Source: Dendrobium chrysotoxum (taxonomy: Eukaryota > Streptophyta > Magnoliopsida > Asparagales > Orchidaceae). Taken from it: 64,000 bases of DNA. Of this stretch, positions 32,702 to 42,379 are shown piece by piece. The stretch lies in assembly GCA_019925795.1 (NCBI GenBank), contig CM034313.1, positions 82,615,663 through 82,679,662 on the forward strand. Reading direction: 5' to 3'. How positions within the stretch are numbered: the stretch's first letter is position 1; every line of letters starts with the position of its first letter. The position numbers and the translations under genes were made by a program. The notes beneath the pieces were generated by a model that had not been told where the DNA came from, searched no databases, and saw nothing but the letters and a program-made list of their open reading frames with translations.

Positions 32702-35700
32702 GTGTGGGCTCCGAAAATTTGAGCTTTGAGGCCTTGGCCTCTCTGCATTATATTCGAGGAGAGTTTTAACGGATGAAGTTCCAGGGAAAATTTTCGGAAG
32801 GCAGATTAGATAGAGATAAGACACTACCCAGAGATTTCGCCCTCTTAGCGAGGATTTTAAGATCTGAGTTCTAGTTTCCTATAGGCGCAAGCCCCTATAG
32901 TTAGTTACCCCTCTCGATAACGAGAGAGCACTTTCGATTAAGGCTAGTCGTTGAACATATACTTTGTATCTAGCATATATTAGCAGCAAATTTAGATGTA
33001 TGATTTAATATTTAAATTTAAAAATTTCACCATCTTGCATTTAAGCAGATGGTGAGGGGAATGATGATGAACTCGATCAAGATTCCATGGTTATGTTATC
33101 CCGGGTCATCATGGTCCCTAGTTTGCTTGGTCAGAGGAGGTAGTCGACCCAGCTTGATCGAAGGATCCTTGTCGGCAGCCATGATTTGCTTCGTACAAGG
33201 GTACCTTGTTGACTTGAGATGAATATTTGTCTAAGGGACAAATTCAAGTCAACCTTAGCTTACAGAGGGATTTGTGCCATATCGATTATACCCTATAATT
33301 CATTACTCAATGATAAATAGCCATTAGGGAACATAAGTGCTTTTATCCATGACCGTAATACAATGGAGTCGTTCAACCAAATCACTAGGTCAGAGGGCCG
33401 CGGTTATAATCGTTAACCATGTGGAGCTGGTCTGGCCAAGCCATGGGTTCTTTATGGGGCCATCTGACGAAGCCTCTGATTAGAAGACCAATCATAATCA
33501 TAACACGTAGAACCGTCTAGCCAAGCTACGGGTTAAAGTGGAGCCGTACTGGCCAAGCCACCGGTTAGAGGAGAAACGCTACGTCCTTACTGACAAAATA
33601 AAATTTGAGAATGAATCTGAGTGATATTCTCTACTGGATATTTGCTTTTTGTGAGCTAGAGTTTTTTTCTTGAGTTCACTGCCCTCATCAAACGATTGTG
33701 GAGGGTGGATGAATTTTGTTTTAAGTTTAGATGATTAAATTTAATTTTTAAACATTAATATTTTGATAGACGTGTTGAGCTTTGAAATTATATAGATCTT
33801 TAAGAATTGGCCCATTCGGTTGAGATTTACATTCAACACGGCCATCATCGGGTTGATGTTATAGTCATTTGAAAATATTTGTATTTATAGGAATTTGGGG
33901 GCATTTAAAAGAGTAGTCCCCTCCGGTTGAGATTAACTTTCAACACGGTCATCATCGGGGATAAATTTTTTAATATTTTTAATTATCTGAACCTTGTCGA
34001 CTCTGTTCGTTCGCTAACGAAAAATCGGGTTTGATTATTGATTATTATGTGAACGCTGAAACCGAGAGCTTATATCTTTACGACGAGTTTCATTTAAAGA
34101 GCCTTTGAAGGCCTAATATGAACTTTAATATTCAATATCTCGGTAGATTTGTGATTATGCGTTCGTTTGTTAATTCAAGTCATGCCAACTCTAGTCCTTT
34201 CAAGGAGAATGAAACTTGAAAATTTAACCAGTGCAATGTTCTCAGAACTTAGGATTAAGAATTAAATGTAGTGATTGGAGCACATGTGGGTATTAAATTC
34301 ATGTGCCCGCTTCTCAAAGAGGTAGCATGTTTCTCAGGGCTGTCGCGGCTTCCCAAGGTTGTTGCATGCTCAAAGAGGCGTTAGCACGCTTCTTGATGTG
34401 TCACATTGAAATTGAGTGAATTTTAATTTAATGCATGAGGGGCATTTTAAAATATTTAGATATGATTATTTGTGCAAGTGGTTATTGCTAAAGCTTGCAC
34501 AAAATTTCATTTGAAGTTCGAGAAACGCCTTCTGTCCATTTGTATGAGTGTTGCAGATCCGGTGGCGTGAGAAAGCATATTAGTTTTCAGTTCTTGCATA
34601 TAGGAGATATATCATTTAGTTTATTTTGACTCCTTCATGTTATCATTTAGCACAACTTGTAGAGGATGTTTGCTCAATAGGCATTAGGAGATCGTGCCCT
34701 TGCTTGTGAGTGAGTTACATCATCTGCTATAAATCTCCTATTGCTGCATCTAGGCTAGTTGTGTGCACTAACAATTCCCCGCTCCTGCTCATAGGAGAAT
34801 TGTAGTGTTGTGCTATGGGTCACTTGTTGCTTCTTGTAGGTAGACTGTTGTGCAATGCAAGATTCATCAATATTACCTATGGGCAAGCTATATTCATTAT
34901 AAGCATACTAGTTTCATCTGTTGGCGAACTGCTGTATGTATAACAAGTCTTCTGTTGTTGCACGTAGGCAAGCTATTGTATGCACTATGAATTCCCTGTT
35001 GTTGCTCACATGTGAATTGTAGTATTCATTAAAGCCTCTTGTTGTTGCCTGTAGGCGGTCTGTAGTGCACTTTACATCTACCTATGCTTGTAGGCAAATT
35101 GTCACATTCACCATGAGTCCCTTCTCGCTCGTAGGGTTATGTCCGCTATGAGTCCCCTGTTTTTCTACCCGTAGGCCGACTAATGTGAGCATTACAAGTC
35201 ATCTGTTGTTGCCCATAGTCGGGCTGCATGAAGTGCAAGTCCTCTAATGTGGTCTGTAAGTGAGCTGTATGTCTTTTTCATTGCATTTTTCATTGTGTAG
35301 GTCTTTTAAAATTCTAAGTTTCAATTTTTAGTCAAAATTTTGGCAGCCTCCCTATGTCTCCCCTGTGTAGGGGGAATTTTGGGAGACTATGCCTTCCTAT
35401 CACGCTACGAAAAGCGTGTATGATAGGTGTCGGGTGATATCGCGGCCGATATTTTCAATCCCACTACGCTACGAAAAGTGTGTATGGGTCTTCGAGGTAC
35501 CTGTATGAAAGCTCGCAAATTTTTCCGCAGGCATAGAATCACGTATACAAGTACTTAGAAGTGTCCCCGCCACGCTACGAAAAGCACATACAGGGCCTAC
35601 ATGCTTCGCCGCTTACATCGCCTTCGAACTTCCTCCAGCTGTGCTCCAAAAAGCACGTGCAGGGGGTTGCACATTGCGCCCTAAACTTCGACAACAAAAT

Positions 35701-37405
35701 TTAAGTTTTAAGGTTTAGCGAGCATTATACCTTGACGAGCGAGGCAATGACGACGACGAGGTGGAAGGCACGACACAATCTCTCTCTCTCTCTCTCCTAT
35801 TTTTTTAATTGATGCGAATAATAATATAGAGGGAAAGAGAGAAGAGATGACTGTAGACTCTTTGTTAGATAGAAAATGGAGAGTTTGGTGGCTGTTTTGG
35901 TTGATTAGAGAGGTAGGAGAGGTTGTTGATGTGTGCAGCTTAATGAATGGGGAGAAAGAGGTGTTTGTTCTTGTGGCGGTTTTGGGCCTTGAAGAGGTGT
36001 GTGAGTGGGTTGGAGTTTGATTTCAGCTAACTGGAAGAGGTATGGAGGTGGAATGGGCTTGTCATTGGAGTTGCTGGAAAGGAGAATAGGAGGCTGTTGA
36101 GGTATTTTGGGCTAGGAATTGAAGTGGGATTTATGTAGTAGGTAATGTGAAGTGTAGTGGGCTGCTTGGCTAGTGGTGTAGGAGTTGGATTGAAGTGGTT
36201 GCAAGTGAAGACGGGCTGATTTGGGTTATTTGGTAGATGTAGGAAAACTGTTGTGAGTGGGAGAGATGAGTTTGGGCTACAGGTGATTAGGTAGGAGAGG
36301 AGGGCTTTGTTGGGCTTGAGAGGGGTTGTAGGTGGGCTGTTTGGGCTGAACTGAGGAGTGAGGAGGAAGTTTTGTGGGCCGCAGTTTGGAAGTGTGGAGG
36401 AAGAGTTGAGGTGTGGGCTGATCTTTAGTGGGCTGGTTCTGGAGTGCAAACCAAGGGAGGAAAAGCTGTAGGTGGCAGCAAGGGAAGAGGAGTTGCTGTG
36501 GAGGCCGTGGAGTACAGGTGTTAGTGTTGTAAAGGAGGGACGGGCTGCTGGTCTGGGAGAGGAGGAGGTGTTTATGTGAACAGATACGGGAGGGAGGCCG
36601 TCTTGGGTCAAGTAGAGAGCAGGAAGAAGTGTTGTAGCAGGTTGGAGAGGGGAGCAGCAGCCGCATGGGAGATTTTAGCCTGTTGCTGGGAGCTATTCAC
36701 GCGGTTAGAGAGTAGGAGCAGGCTGGGAGAAGTGGAGGCTTCACGGCAGCAGAGGGACTTCGGTTTGCAGGGGGATCGGGTGGTGATGAGTCTGAATGGA
36801 GGGCTTGCTGTAGTGGAGAGGAAATGAGATTTAGTTTAGGATTTTCTCTTTTTTAATTATATCTTTTCTGTTCTTTGACAGGATAAAGCAGCTTGGATGG
36901 AAAAAGCATGGGTTGAAGCAGAATTAGGCATGATTTGTGGCTGCTGAGGGCAGGATATGGGGATGGGGAAGTAGGATTTTGAGTTATTGCCGTCACAAAA
37001 TCCCTAGTTATTTGTGCATATCGATTTGTATGTATCGCCTCAATTTGCGTGCCTTTGTCTCGAAACTCGTATCAATTTTGTATTTTCATTTTTGCAAGGA
37101 CTCATACAATATTGTAGGTCATTTCTAGGTATTCTTGACGTTCCAGACACAACGACAAAGTCCGTTTTTACAAATGAGCGACGTTCGAGCAATGTTGCAT
37201 AATGTTTGTCCGTATTTCATCTATTTCGATCACCTTTGCCCGATTTGAGTGCAAGAGGTCCCTGCTTCGACGTCCTGATCACATCGGCACAGTCCGTTTG
37301 ACCATTGGAGGTCGTTTGGGTAGTTTTCGCTAGCGGCACGCCCGCTAACAATTGTCGATCATTCTCGCCTTTGCTTGCATTGACCCTAAATAACATTCAA
37401 CAAGA
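32702..37405 (-). repeat. Solo LTR, long-LTR family copy B (4.7 kb)
   Basis: Starts (G)TGTGGGCTCCGAAAAT and ends TTCAACA(AGA), matching the two ends of the copy C LTR. Shared blocks in order: the U5 hairpin region (32879-32960), AAGGCCTAATATGAA (34110), GCAGATCCGGTGG (34554), the stem-loop array (35401-35660), the purine-rich zone (35830-36830) and the terminal block (37130-37402). There is no internal coding sequence, so it is a solo LTR left by recombination. It is clearly more diverged from C than the two C LTRs are from each other. It sits inside an RTE element. Confidence 0.85.
35401..35660. repeat. Stem-loop array in copy B LTR
   Basis: Four units at 35401, 35465, 35571 and 35641 share the form arm-ACGAAA-arm. 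Unit 1 pairs CACGCT with AGCGTG; unit 4 pairs GTGCT with AGCAC. The corresponding array in copy C is at 54759-55510. Confidence 0.8.
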
Positions 37406-37480
37406 ACAATTAAAAAAATAGGATTTATAATCTGGACCCCAAATAATTGGGATATGCCTTATGGTAATGATGCTGGTGTA
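37406..37480 (+). repeat. RTE LINE 3' tail, right of solo LTR
   Basis: GGACCCCAAATAATTGGGAT followed by ATGCCTTATGGTAATGATG is the usual 3' tail of plant RTE LINEs. It continues the fragment broken off at 32701, although the C-terminal coding part in between is missing. Confidence 0.75.
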
Positions 37481-37798
37481 TTAGAAAGGGGAAAAGGGGT
37501 AGAGGAAAGGTATCTTGTCTAGAAGTTGTGCATAAAATTTTTCAAAAGACTTAACACCTAGTGTAGGTCTTAATTGGAATAAACAAAAATGGGGATTCAT
37601 AAAGTCGAGCCTACTTGGTTGTGTTCACATTACTATATGTTATTCATGCGTATTTATTATGTTTTATATAAGAATTTTAGGTCATCATTTTGACCCTTGC
37701 CTATCATTATATGTAGGTCTATTGCTTTATGTCCTCTCTTCTCACATCTTTTGTTTGATATAATCCTCTGCAGTGTATTCTACTATAACATTCTCCCT

Positions 37799-37803
37799 TA
37801 ATC
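37799..37803. repeat. Target site duplication TAATC, left
   Basis: TAATC directly before TGTGGGCTCC; repeated directly after the right LTR at 58580-58584. Confidence 0.88.
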
Positions 37804-37981
37804 TGTGGGCTCCGAAAATTCGGCCTCGGCCTCCGCCCGCTTTTGTGCTTTCTTCGGGGGGAGTTTTAACAGATTTAAGTTTCGGGGTAAATTTTGGAAG
37901 GCAGATGAGATAGTAGATAAGACACTACCCAGAGATTTCGCCCTCATTTTACGAGGACTTTATGATCTGAGTTCTGGTTTC

Positions 37982-38003
37982 CTATAGGCGCAAGCCCCTA
38001 TAG
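37982..38003. other. Conserved hairpin with GCAA loop in LTR
   Basis: CTATAGGC-GCAA-GCC then CCTATAG can fold into a stem with a two-base bulge. The same 22 bases occur at 51707-51728 and in diverged copy B at 32879-32900. A second stem (CTCTCG-ATAA-CGAGAG in B) follows within 25 bases. Confidence 0.7.
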
Positions 38004-39299
38004 TTAATTACCCCTCCCGATAACGAGAGAGAACTTTCGATTAAGGCTAGTCGTCGATCAGATACGTATAGATACGTGGATCTGGCATATAGTAGCAGCA
38101 ATAGGTTGGGAGTGTTAAAAGGACTGGAAGGGTTTAATATTTAAAATAGAAATTTCACCATCTTGCACTTAAAGCGGATGGTGGGGGAATGGATGATAGA
38201 CCCGATCAAGATCCCATGGTTCCGTCGTCCCGGGTCGTCGTGGTCCCTGGTCTACTTAGTCAGAGGAGGTAGTCGACCCAACCTGACAGAAGGATCCTTG
38301 TCGGCAGCCATGGGTTGCTTCGTCCAAGGGTACCTTGTAGACCTGGGGGGAATATTTGTCTAAGGGGACAAATTTGAATCCACCTTAGCTAACAGAGGGC
38401 TTTGTGCCCTATCGATCATATCCTATTGATTCATATCTCAAGGATTTGATGCCATTGGGGAGCATATGGGCTCTGGCCATAACTATAATATAATGGTGTC
38501 ATTTGGCGGCAACCACCTGGTTCAGAGGGCCCCGAGTCATAACCGTTTATCCTGCAGTGCCATTTGGCGGCGAAATTGCCGGTTAGAGGACTCGTACCAC
38601 GTCCTTGCTGGCAGGAGATTGTTTGAGAATGGATCCTAGTGATATTTTCGACTAGGCATTAGCTCTTTGCGAGCTGAAGTAAATTTTAACTTGTCCACCT
38701 CGGCAAACTGTTGCGGAGGATGGATGGATTTTGCTTTAAGCGGTTTGATAGTTGGATTTCAATTTTTAAGTATCTGGAGTTGGAAGGATTTTTGGATTTT
38801 GGGATTGTTTGGAGTTTGGAGTTTTGGATTTTTATGGGAGTTTGGGTGGTATTTAGAATGATCTGTGTGGACCCCTCCGGTTGAGATTTGCATTCAACAC
38901 GGCCATCATCGGGGTGTGGGGTCATTCATATTTTTATGTTTTGAACCTTGTCGACTCTGCCTAGTGATTGACAGAGGATCGGGTTTCGTAGGCTTTATGC
39001 CCTTGTTATTGAATTCTCTTGATTATAGGCCTTGAAGGCCTAATATGAATGTAAAATAAATATCCCGGTCGATCTCGCGACCGCATATTTATTTGATAGT
39101 TCGAGTCGTGTCAACTCCTATTTACCTGAATAGAAGGATCGGGCTCGAACCTGAATTCACTTGTTGACCCGCGCAGCATCCCTAGACGTCACGTGTGTAC
39201 CAATAACACGCTCGTCGGGGCCCATGCGGGTGTATGCCGATGGATGCATTACACATGATACATTCATATGCATGCATGATTTTTTGAAATACAATTATA

Positions 39300-39690
39300 G
39301 TGTCGAATGACACACTAGAGTGAAACCCTCTGCTTATACAGCAGGAGAATTTGAAATGCAGTATCAATGTCAAATGTCATACTAGAGTGAAACCCTCTGC
39401 TTATACAGCAGGAGGATTTGGAGTGCAATAACAGTGTCAGAGGACACACTAGAGTGAAACCCTCTGCTTATACAGCAGGAGGATTTGGAGTGCAATAACA
39501 GTGTCAGAGGACACACTAGAGTGAAACCCTCTGCTTATACAGCAGGAGGATTTGGAGTGCAATAACAGTGTCAGAGGACACACTAGAGTGAAACCCTTTG
39601 CTTATATAGCAGGAGGATTTGGAGTGCAATAACAGTGTCAGAGGACACACTAGAGTGAAACCGTCTGCTTCTGTAAACACATGTGGGAAT
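39300..39690. repeat. 67-bp tandem array in left LTR, 6 copies
   Basis: The marker ACTAGAGTGAAACC recurs at 39314, 39381, 39448, 39515, 39582 and 39649. Each unit carries two short hairpins: CTGCT-TATAC-AGCAG and GTGTC-AGAG-GACAC. Confidence 0.92.
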
Positions 39691-39706
39691 ACTCTTAAAA
39701 TGCACG

Positions 39707-39713
39707 TATATAA
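39707..39713 (+). promoter_or_regulatory. TATA-like box, + strand, in LTR
   Basis: TATATAA on the + strand, about 150 bases before the antisense ORF frame. The same sequence is in the right LTR near 53433. Promoter role is inferred from sequence and position only. Confidence 0.4.
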
Positions 39714-39855
39714 GCTCTTAGATTCGCACATACAATGCGCTTATATGTAATGCAGGATGATATACATTCATAACCCATCACGCCTATTATAATACACATA
39801 TAAGGGATATTTTAGAATATTTGCATGCTGCGTAGAGGGTTCTTGTACTTTTGTA

Positions 39856-40219
39856 GACCCGGTAGCTAGTCCCGTGCCAGAGCACTTTCTGACCCCTAGG
39901 GAGGCATCAGCGGGTCCTCGGTTGGCAGACTTTCCAGGGTACAGTGCTCCTGATCCCCTTTCATATTTCAGCTTTCAAGTGGACCCATACGGGTCATTTT
40001 GGCCTGGAGAGGCATCCGAAGAGAGACCTTTTTGGCCTGGTGAGTCATCAAGAGCCGGTGCAGCTTTACCTGAGGAGCCTCCTGTCGTACCGCCGTACAC
40101 ACCTACGGTTTTAGACTTAGTACCAGTAGCTGCAGCACCTTACTTTGAGGCACTTCCCAGTGGCTTTGCCAGCTCCTACCCTGAGGCTCATCCCAGTGAC
40201 TTTGCTAGCTCCTCTTCAG
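39856..40219 (+). CDS. Antisense accessory ORF of copy C, exon 1
   Basis: Opposite in direction to gag-pol and placed between integrase and the 3' LTR, as known for extra antisense ORFs in some Tat-lineage elements. The frame is open from before 39856 but has no ATG; a GTG lies at 39874, so a true start exon was probably upstream and lost with the LTR deletion. A possible acceptor (CTTTTGTAG) ends at 39855. The translation is Pro/Ser/Phe-rich, with a repeated FWPGE (S/A)S motif and ASSYPEAHPSDFASS. It ends at a donor CAG|GTATGC in phase 1. Function unknown. Confidence 0.6.
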
Positions 40220-40303
40220 GTATGCTGTTATTTATATTTTAATTTAATATCTCACACCTTTTTTTTTCTTTTTTTTATTTGTTGCTTATGGGCTTTCTTG
40301 TAG
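40220..40303 (+). other. Intron of antisense ORF (84 bp)
   Basis: GTATGC donor, long T-rich tract (40257-40280) and TTTCTTGTAG acceptor. Removal joins phase 1 to phase 1 and restores one frame. A second in-phase acceptor (CCTGCAG) lies nine bases on. Confidence 0.7.
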
Positions 40304-41001
40304 TGCCTGCAGGAGCAGACTATGTATCAGAGATTCGCTGCCACGCTCCTGTAGCTTCTGACCCTTGGCACGGAGATATGTACGGTCACTGTACGAGCTT
40401 TCTACATGACTTGATAGCCCGAGTGGATCCTGGATCACCCGATTCCATGGGACAGTTCACTTCTACAGCAAACTACACCCTTGGTTTACTAGCACAGCTT
40501 GGGTTAGAGACTTCAGAGATGCAGTATTGGGAGACTCTATGCAGAGAGACTGAGTTTTACATCAGGAGGTTGCAGTCTCTTTCCATCATGCGCACCAGAG
40601 TTTCTTTGGCAGAGTTACAGGAGAAGGTAGATGGATGCCGTGCAGCGGCAAATGTGGCCCGCGATGAGTTTGATAGGAGCACTGAGGCTCTTAGGAGGCA
40701 CCGAGAGAGCTCATCCAGCATGGCCAGCGAGATTGAGGGGTTGACTTCTCGCGTGAGGGACCTTTGGAGGGACATCAAGGGAGTGATGTCTCGTAAGTCG
40801 GACCTTCAGGAGGGGCACGACCGACGTGAGCGACTCATTAGGAGGGAGGAGCAGCGCAACCAGATGTTACACCAGGCACTGCAGGCCGCTGAGACAGCAC
40901 TGACTCAAGCCACAGAGGAGCTGCACACCGCTGAGACTGAGTACCAGGTTTTGGCTGAGGTTGGTTCACAGTTGGGGGATTTACGTGCTCGTCTCTCTTG
41001 A
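40304..41001 (+). CDS. Antisense accessory ORF of copy C, exon 2
   Basis: About 232 residues, ending in a TGA at 40999-41001. The N-terminal 80 residues carry a CHAPVASDPWHGDMYGHCTS segment and a leucine-rich patch; from about residue 100 the sequence is strongly charged with heptad spacing (for example REEQRNQMLHQALQAAETAL), so a long coiled coil is likely. No domain recognised. Codon use is normal and the frame has no breaks, although neighbouring gag-pro has several, suggesting that it was under constraint until recently. It may be a regulatory or structural accessory protein of the element; that is inference. Confidence 0.65.
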
Positions 41002-41154
41002 TGTACTTTTCTCTTTTTGATCTTTTCATGAGATGTACTTTGCCACTTCTTGTATGGGTTGTATTTTGTTCAGATGGTATTTTATGATGATTATAAATAG
41101 CACTTTCTGCACTTCCTCTTCTCTTTTTTTTTTATTGCTGAGACTGAGTATCAA

Positions 41155-41225
41155 GTTTTAAATATTTATTTGGGGATTTCGGCACGCAGCGCGATGTCGA
41201 CCTAAATAAATATTTAAAATGCCCC
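41155..41225. other. Stem-loop 1 between convergent ORFs
   Basis: TTTAAATATTTATTTGGGG pairs with CTAAATAAATATTTAAA across a loop of about 25 bases (TTTCGGCACGCAGCGCGATG core). It is followed by ATGCCCCCAG. It lies just after the antisense ORF. Confidence 0.8.
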
Positions 41226-41454
41226 CAGTTCTTAGGGCCACCAGTGGGTGTCATTTAGGATACCCCTTTCTGTAGTTTTGGCTGGAGTCCTATGATTTTG
41301 GCTCCTTCAGCTTCATGCTCTATGCAACAGACTTGGTGAAGGGTTTATATGTTTTGAGTTAAACTGGTAGTACCAGATGTATATAGCATTCTGGCCTCTG
41401 ACCGATCAGGAAAACTTCAGCCTGGGTCACTCAAGTCCATCAGACTAGGAAAGC

Positions 41455-41980
41455 TAGGATTTGATGGCTCTTTATCATTTAGCTACTGAAACGGGGGTTC
41501 CACTACTACGGCCTTTCTTTTGGCTTGTTGAGTAAGCGGAGCTGCCAGCGACTCGGCCACATCTTGGCTTGTTGAGCCCGACCTCATACACCCATTCAGG
41601 CTTCAGACTTGAGCCATAAGGAGATGCACTCTCCCAAGCTGAGTTTACTAAAGTTTGCAGATTTGAAGTCAACTTTCATGATCGCAGGTTTCAGAACCGA
41701 CGAATATATGGTAATTGTGTTGGTTGGAAGAATATCCTTCCCATCATAACTTTGACTCTCCAGTCAATCAGGAAGACCTCGTGGGCTACTACTGCTAAGA
41801 CTTATTGAGCTAAATAAGCCTTCATACTTCTTGCAATCCTTATCGAGCTGACGAAGTGGGGATTCCGCTATCACGACCCTTCTTTTGGTTTGTTGAGTAG
41901 ACAGAGCTGCCAGCGACTCGACCACATCTTAGCTTGTTGAGTCTGACCTCATATACTCATTCGAACTTTGAGCTGCTCTG
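41455..41980. repeat. ~373-bp tandem duplication, diverged
   Basis: CTTTCTTTTGGCTTGTTGAG and AGCTGCCAGCGACTCG at 41503-41552 recur at 41878-41920. Two copies about 373 bp apart in the noncoding 3' region of copy C. Confidence 0.85.
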
Positions 41981-42094
41981 GCTCGATTTGTTAAAGCGTA
42001 TAACCACGGAAGCCTTATCTACTTGACCTTCGAAGTCCTGAGATACTGGGGAAGGTGATGTCAAAAATATTTTGGAGGACCACCAGTAGCATTT

Positions 42095-42250
42095 ATTTAG
42101 GGATCTCGGCACGAAGCACGATGTCAACCCAAATAAATACCAAAAATTTCTTATATTGTAAGAGAGAAATTTGTATTTCCTGATTTTAAATATTTATTTG
42201 GGGCTTTCGGCATGCAATACGGTACCGACCCAAATAAATATTTAAAATGC
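42095..42250. other. Stem-loops 2 and 3 between convergent ORFs
   Basis: Two further copies of the element at 41155: one shortened (42097-42142, TATTTATTTAGGG...CCCAAATAAATA) and one full (42183-42250, ending ATGCCCCCAGTC). They lie just after the integrase stop on the opposite strand. The three copies thus frame the region where the two coding strands converge. Confidence 0.8.
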
Positions 42251-42379
42251 CCCCAGTCTTGTGGGGGATTTTAATGGGGTACTTGAAATATCTCCTTGTG
42301 CTATAAGAGAGTTTCAAGAAAGTACACATATATAATATTTTCACTATTACATGATACATTAAGCATAAAATTTTAATCT

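Larger units (their letters stand above)
37804..39840 (-). repeat. 3' LTR of copy C, truncated to 2.04 kb
   Basis: Nearly identical to 51529-53565; by eye I count about eight or nine substitutions. It then diverges abruptly after GCTGCGTAGAGGG. The remaining ~5 kb of LTR and the polypurine tract are missing, so a deletion removed them after insertion. Contains the U5 hairpins (37982-38040) and the 67-bp array. Confidence 0.88.

Noticed and set aside
36027..36666. 194-aa and 129-aa - strand proteins in copy B
   Set aside because: Low-complexity Pro/Ser/Thr/Leu frames from the purine-rich zone of the LTR, overlapping in two frames with no domain.
39874..39876. GTG as a natural start codon of the antisense ORF
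   Set aside because: The frame is open upstream and plant nuclear genes rarely start at GTG; a lost upstream exon is likelier.
40250..40280. T-rich tract as the polypurine tract of copy C
   Set aside because: The LTR should begin TGTTGA next to the tract (as at 58579), and it does not here; the tract suits the intron acceptor instead.
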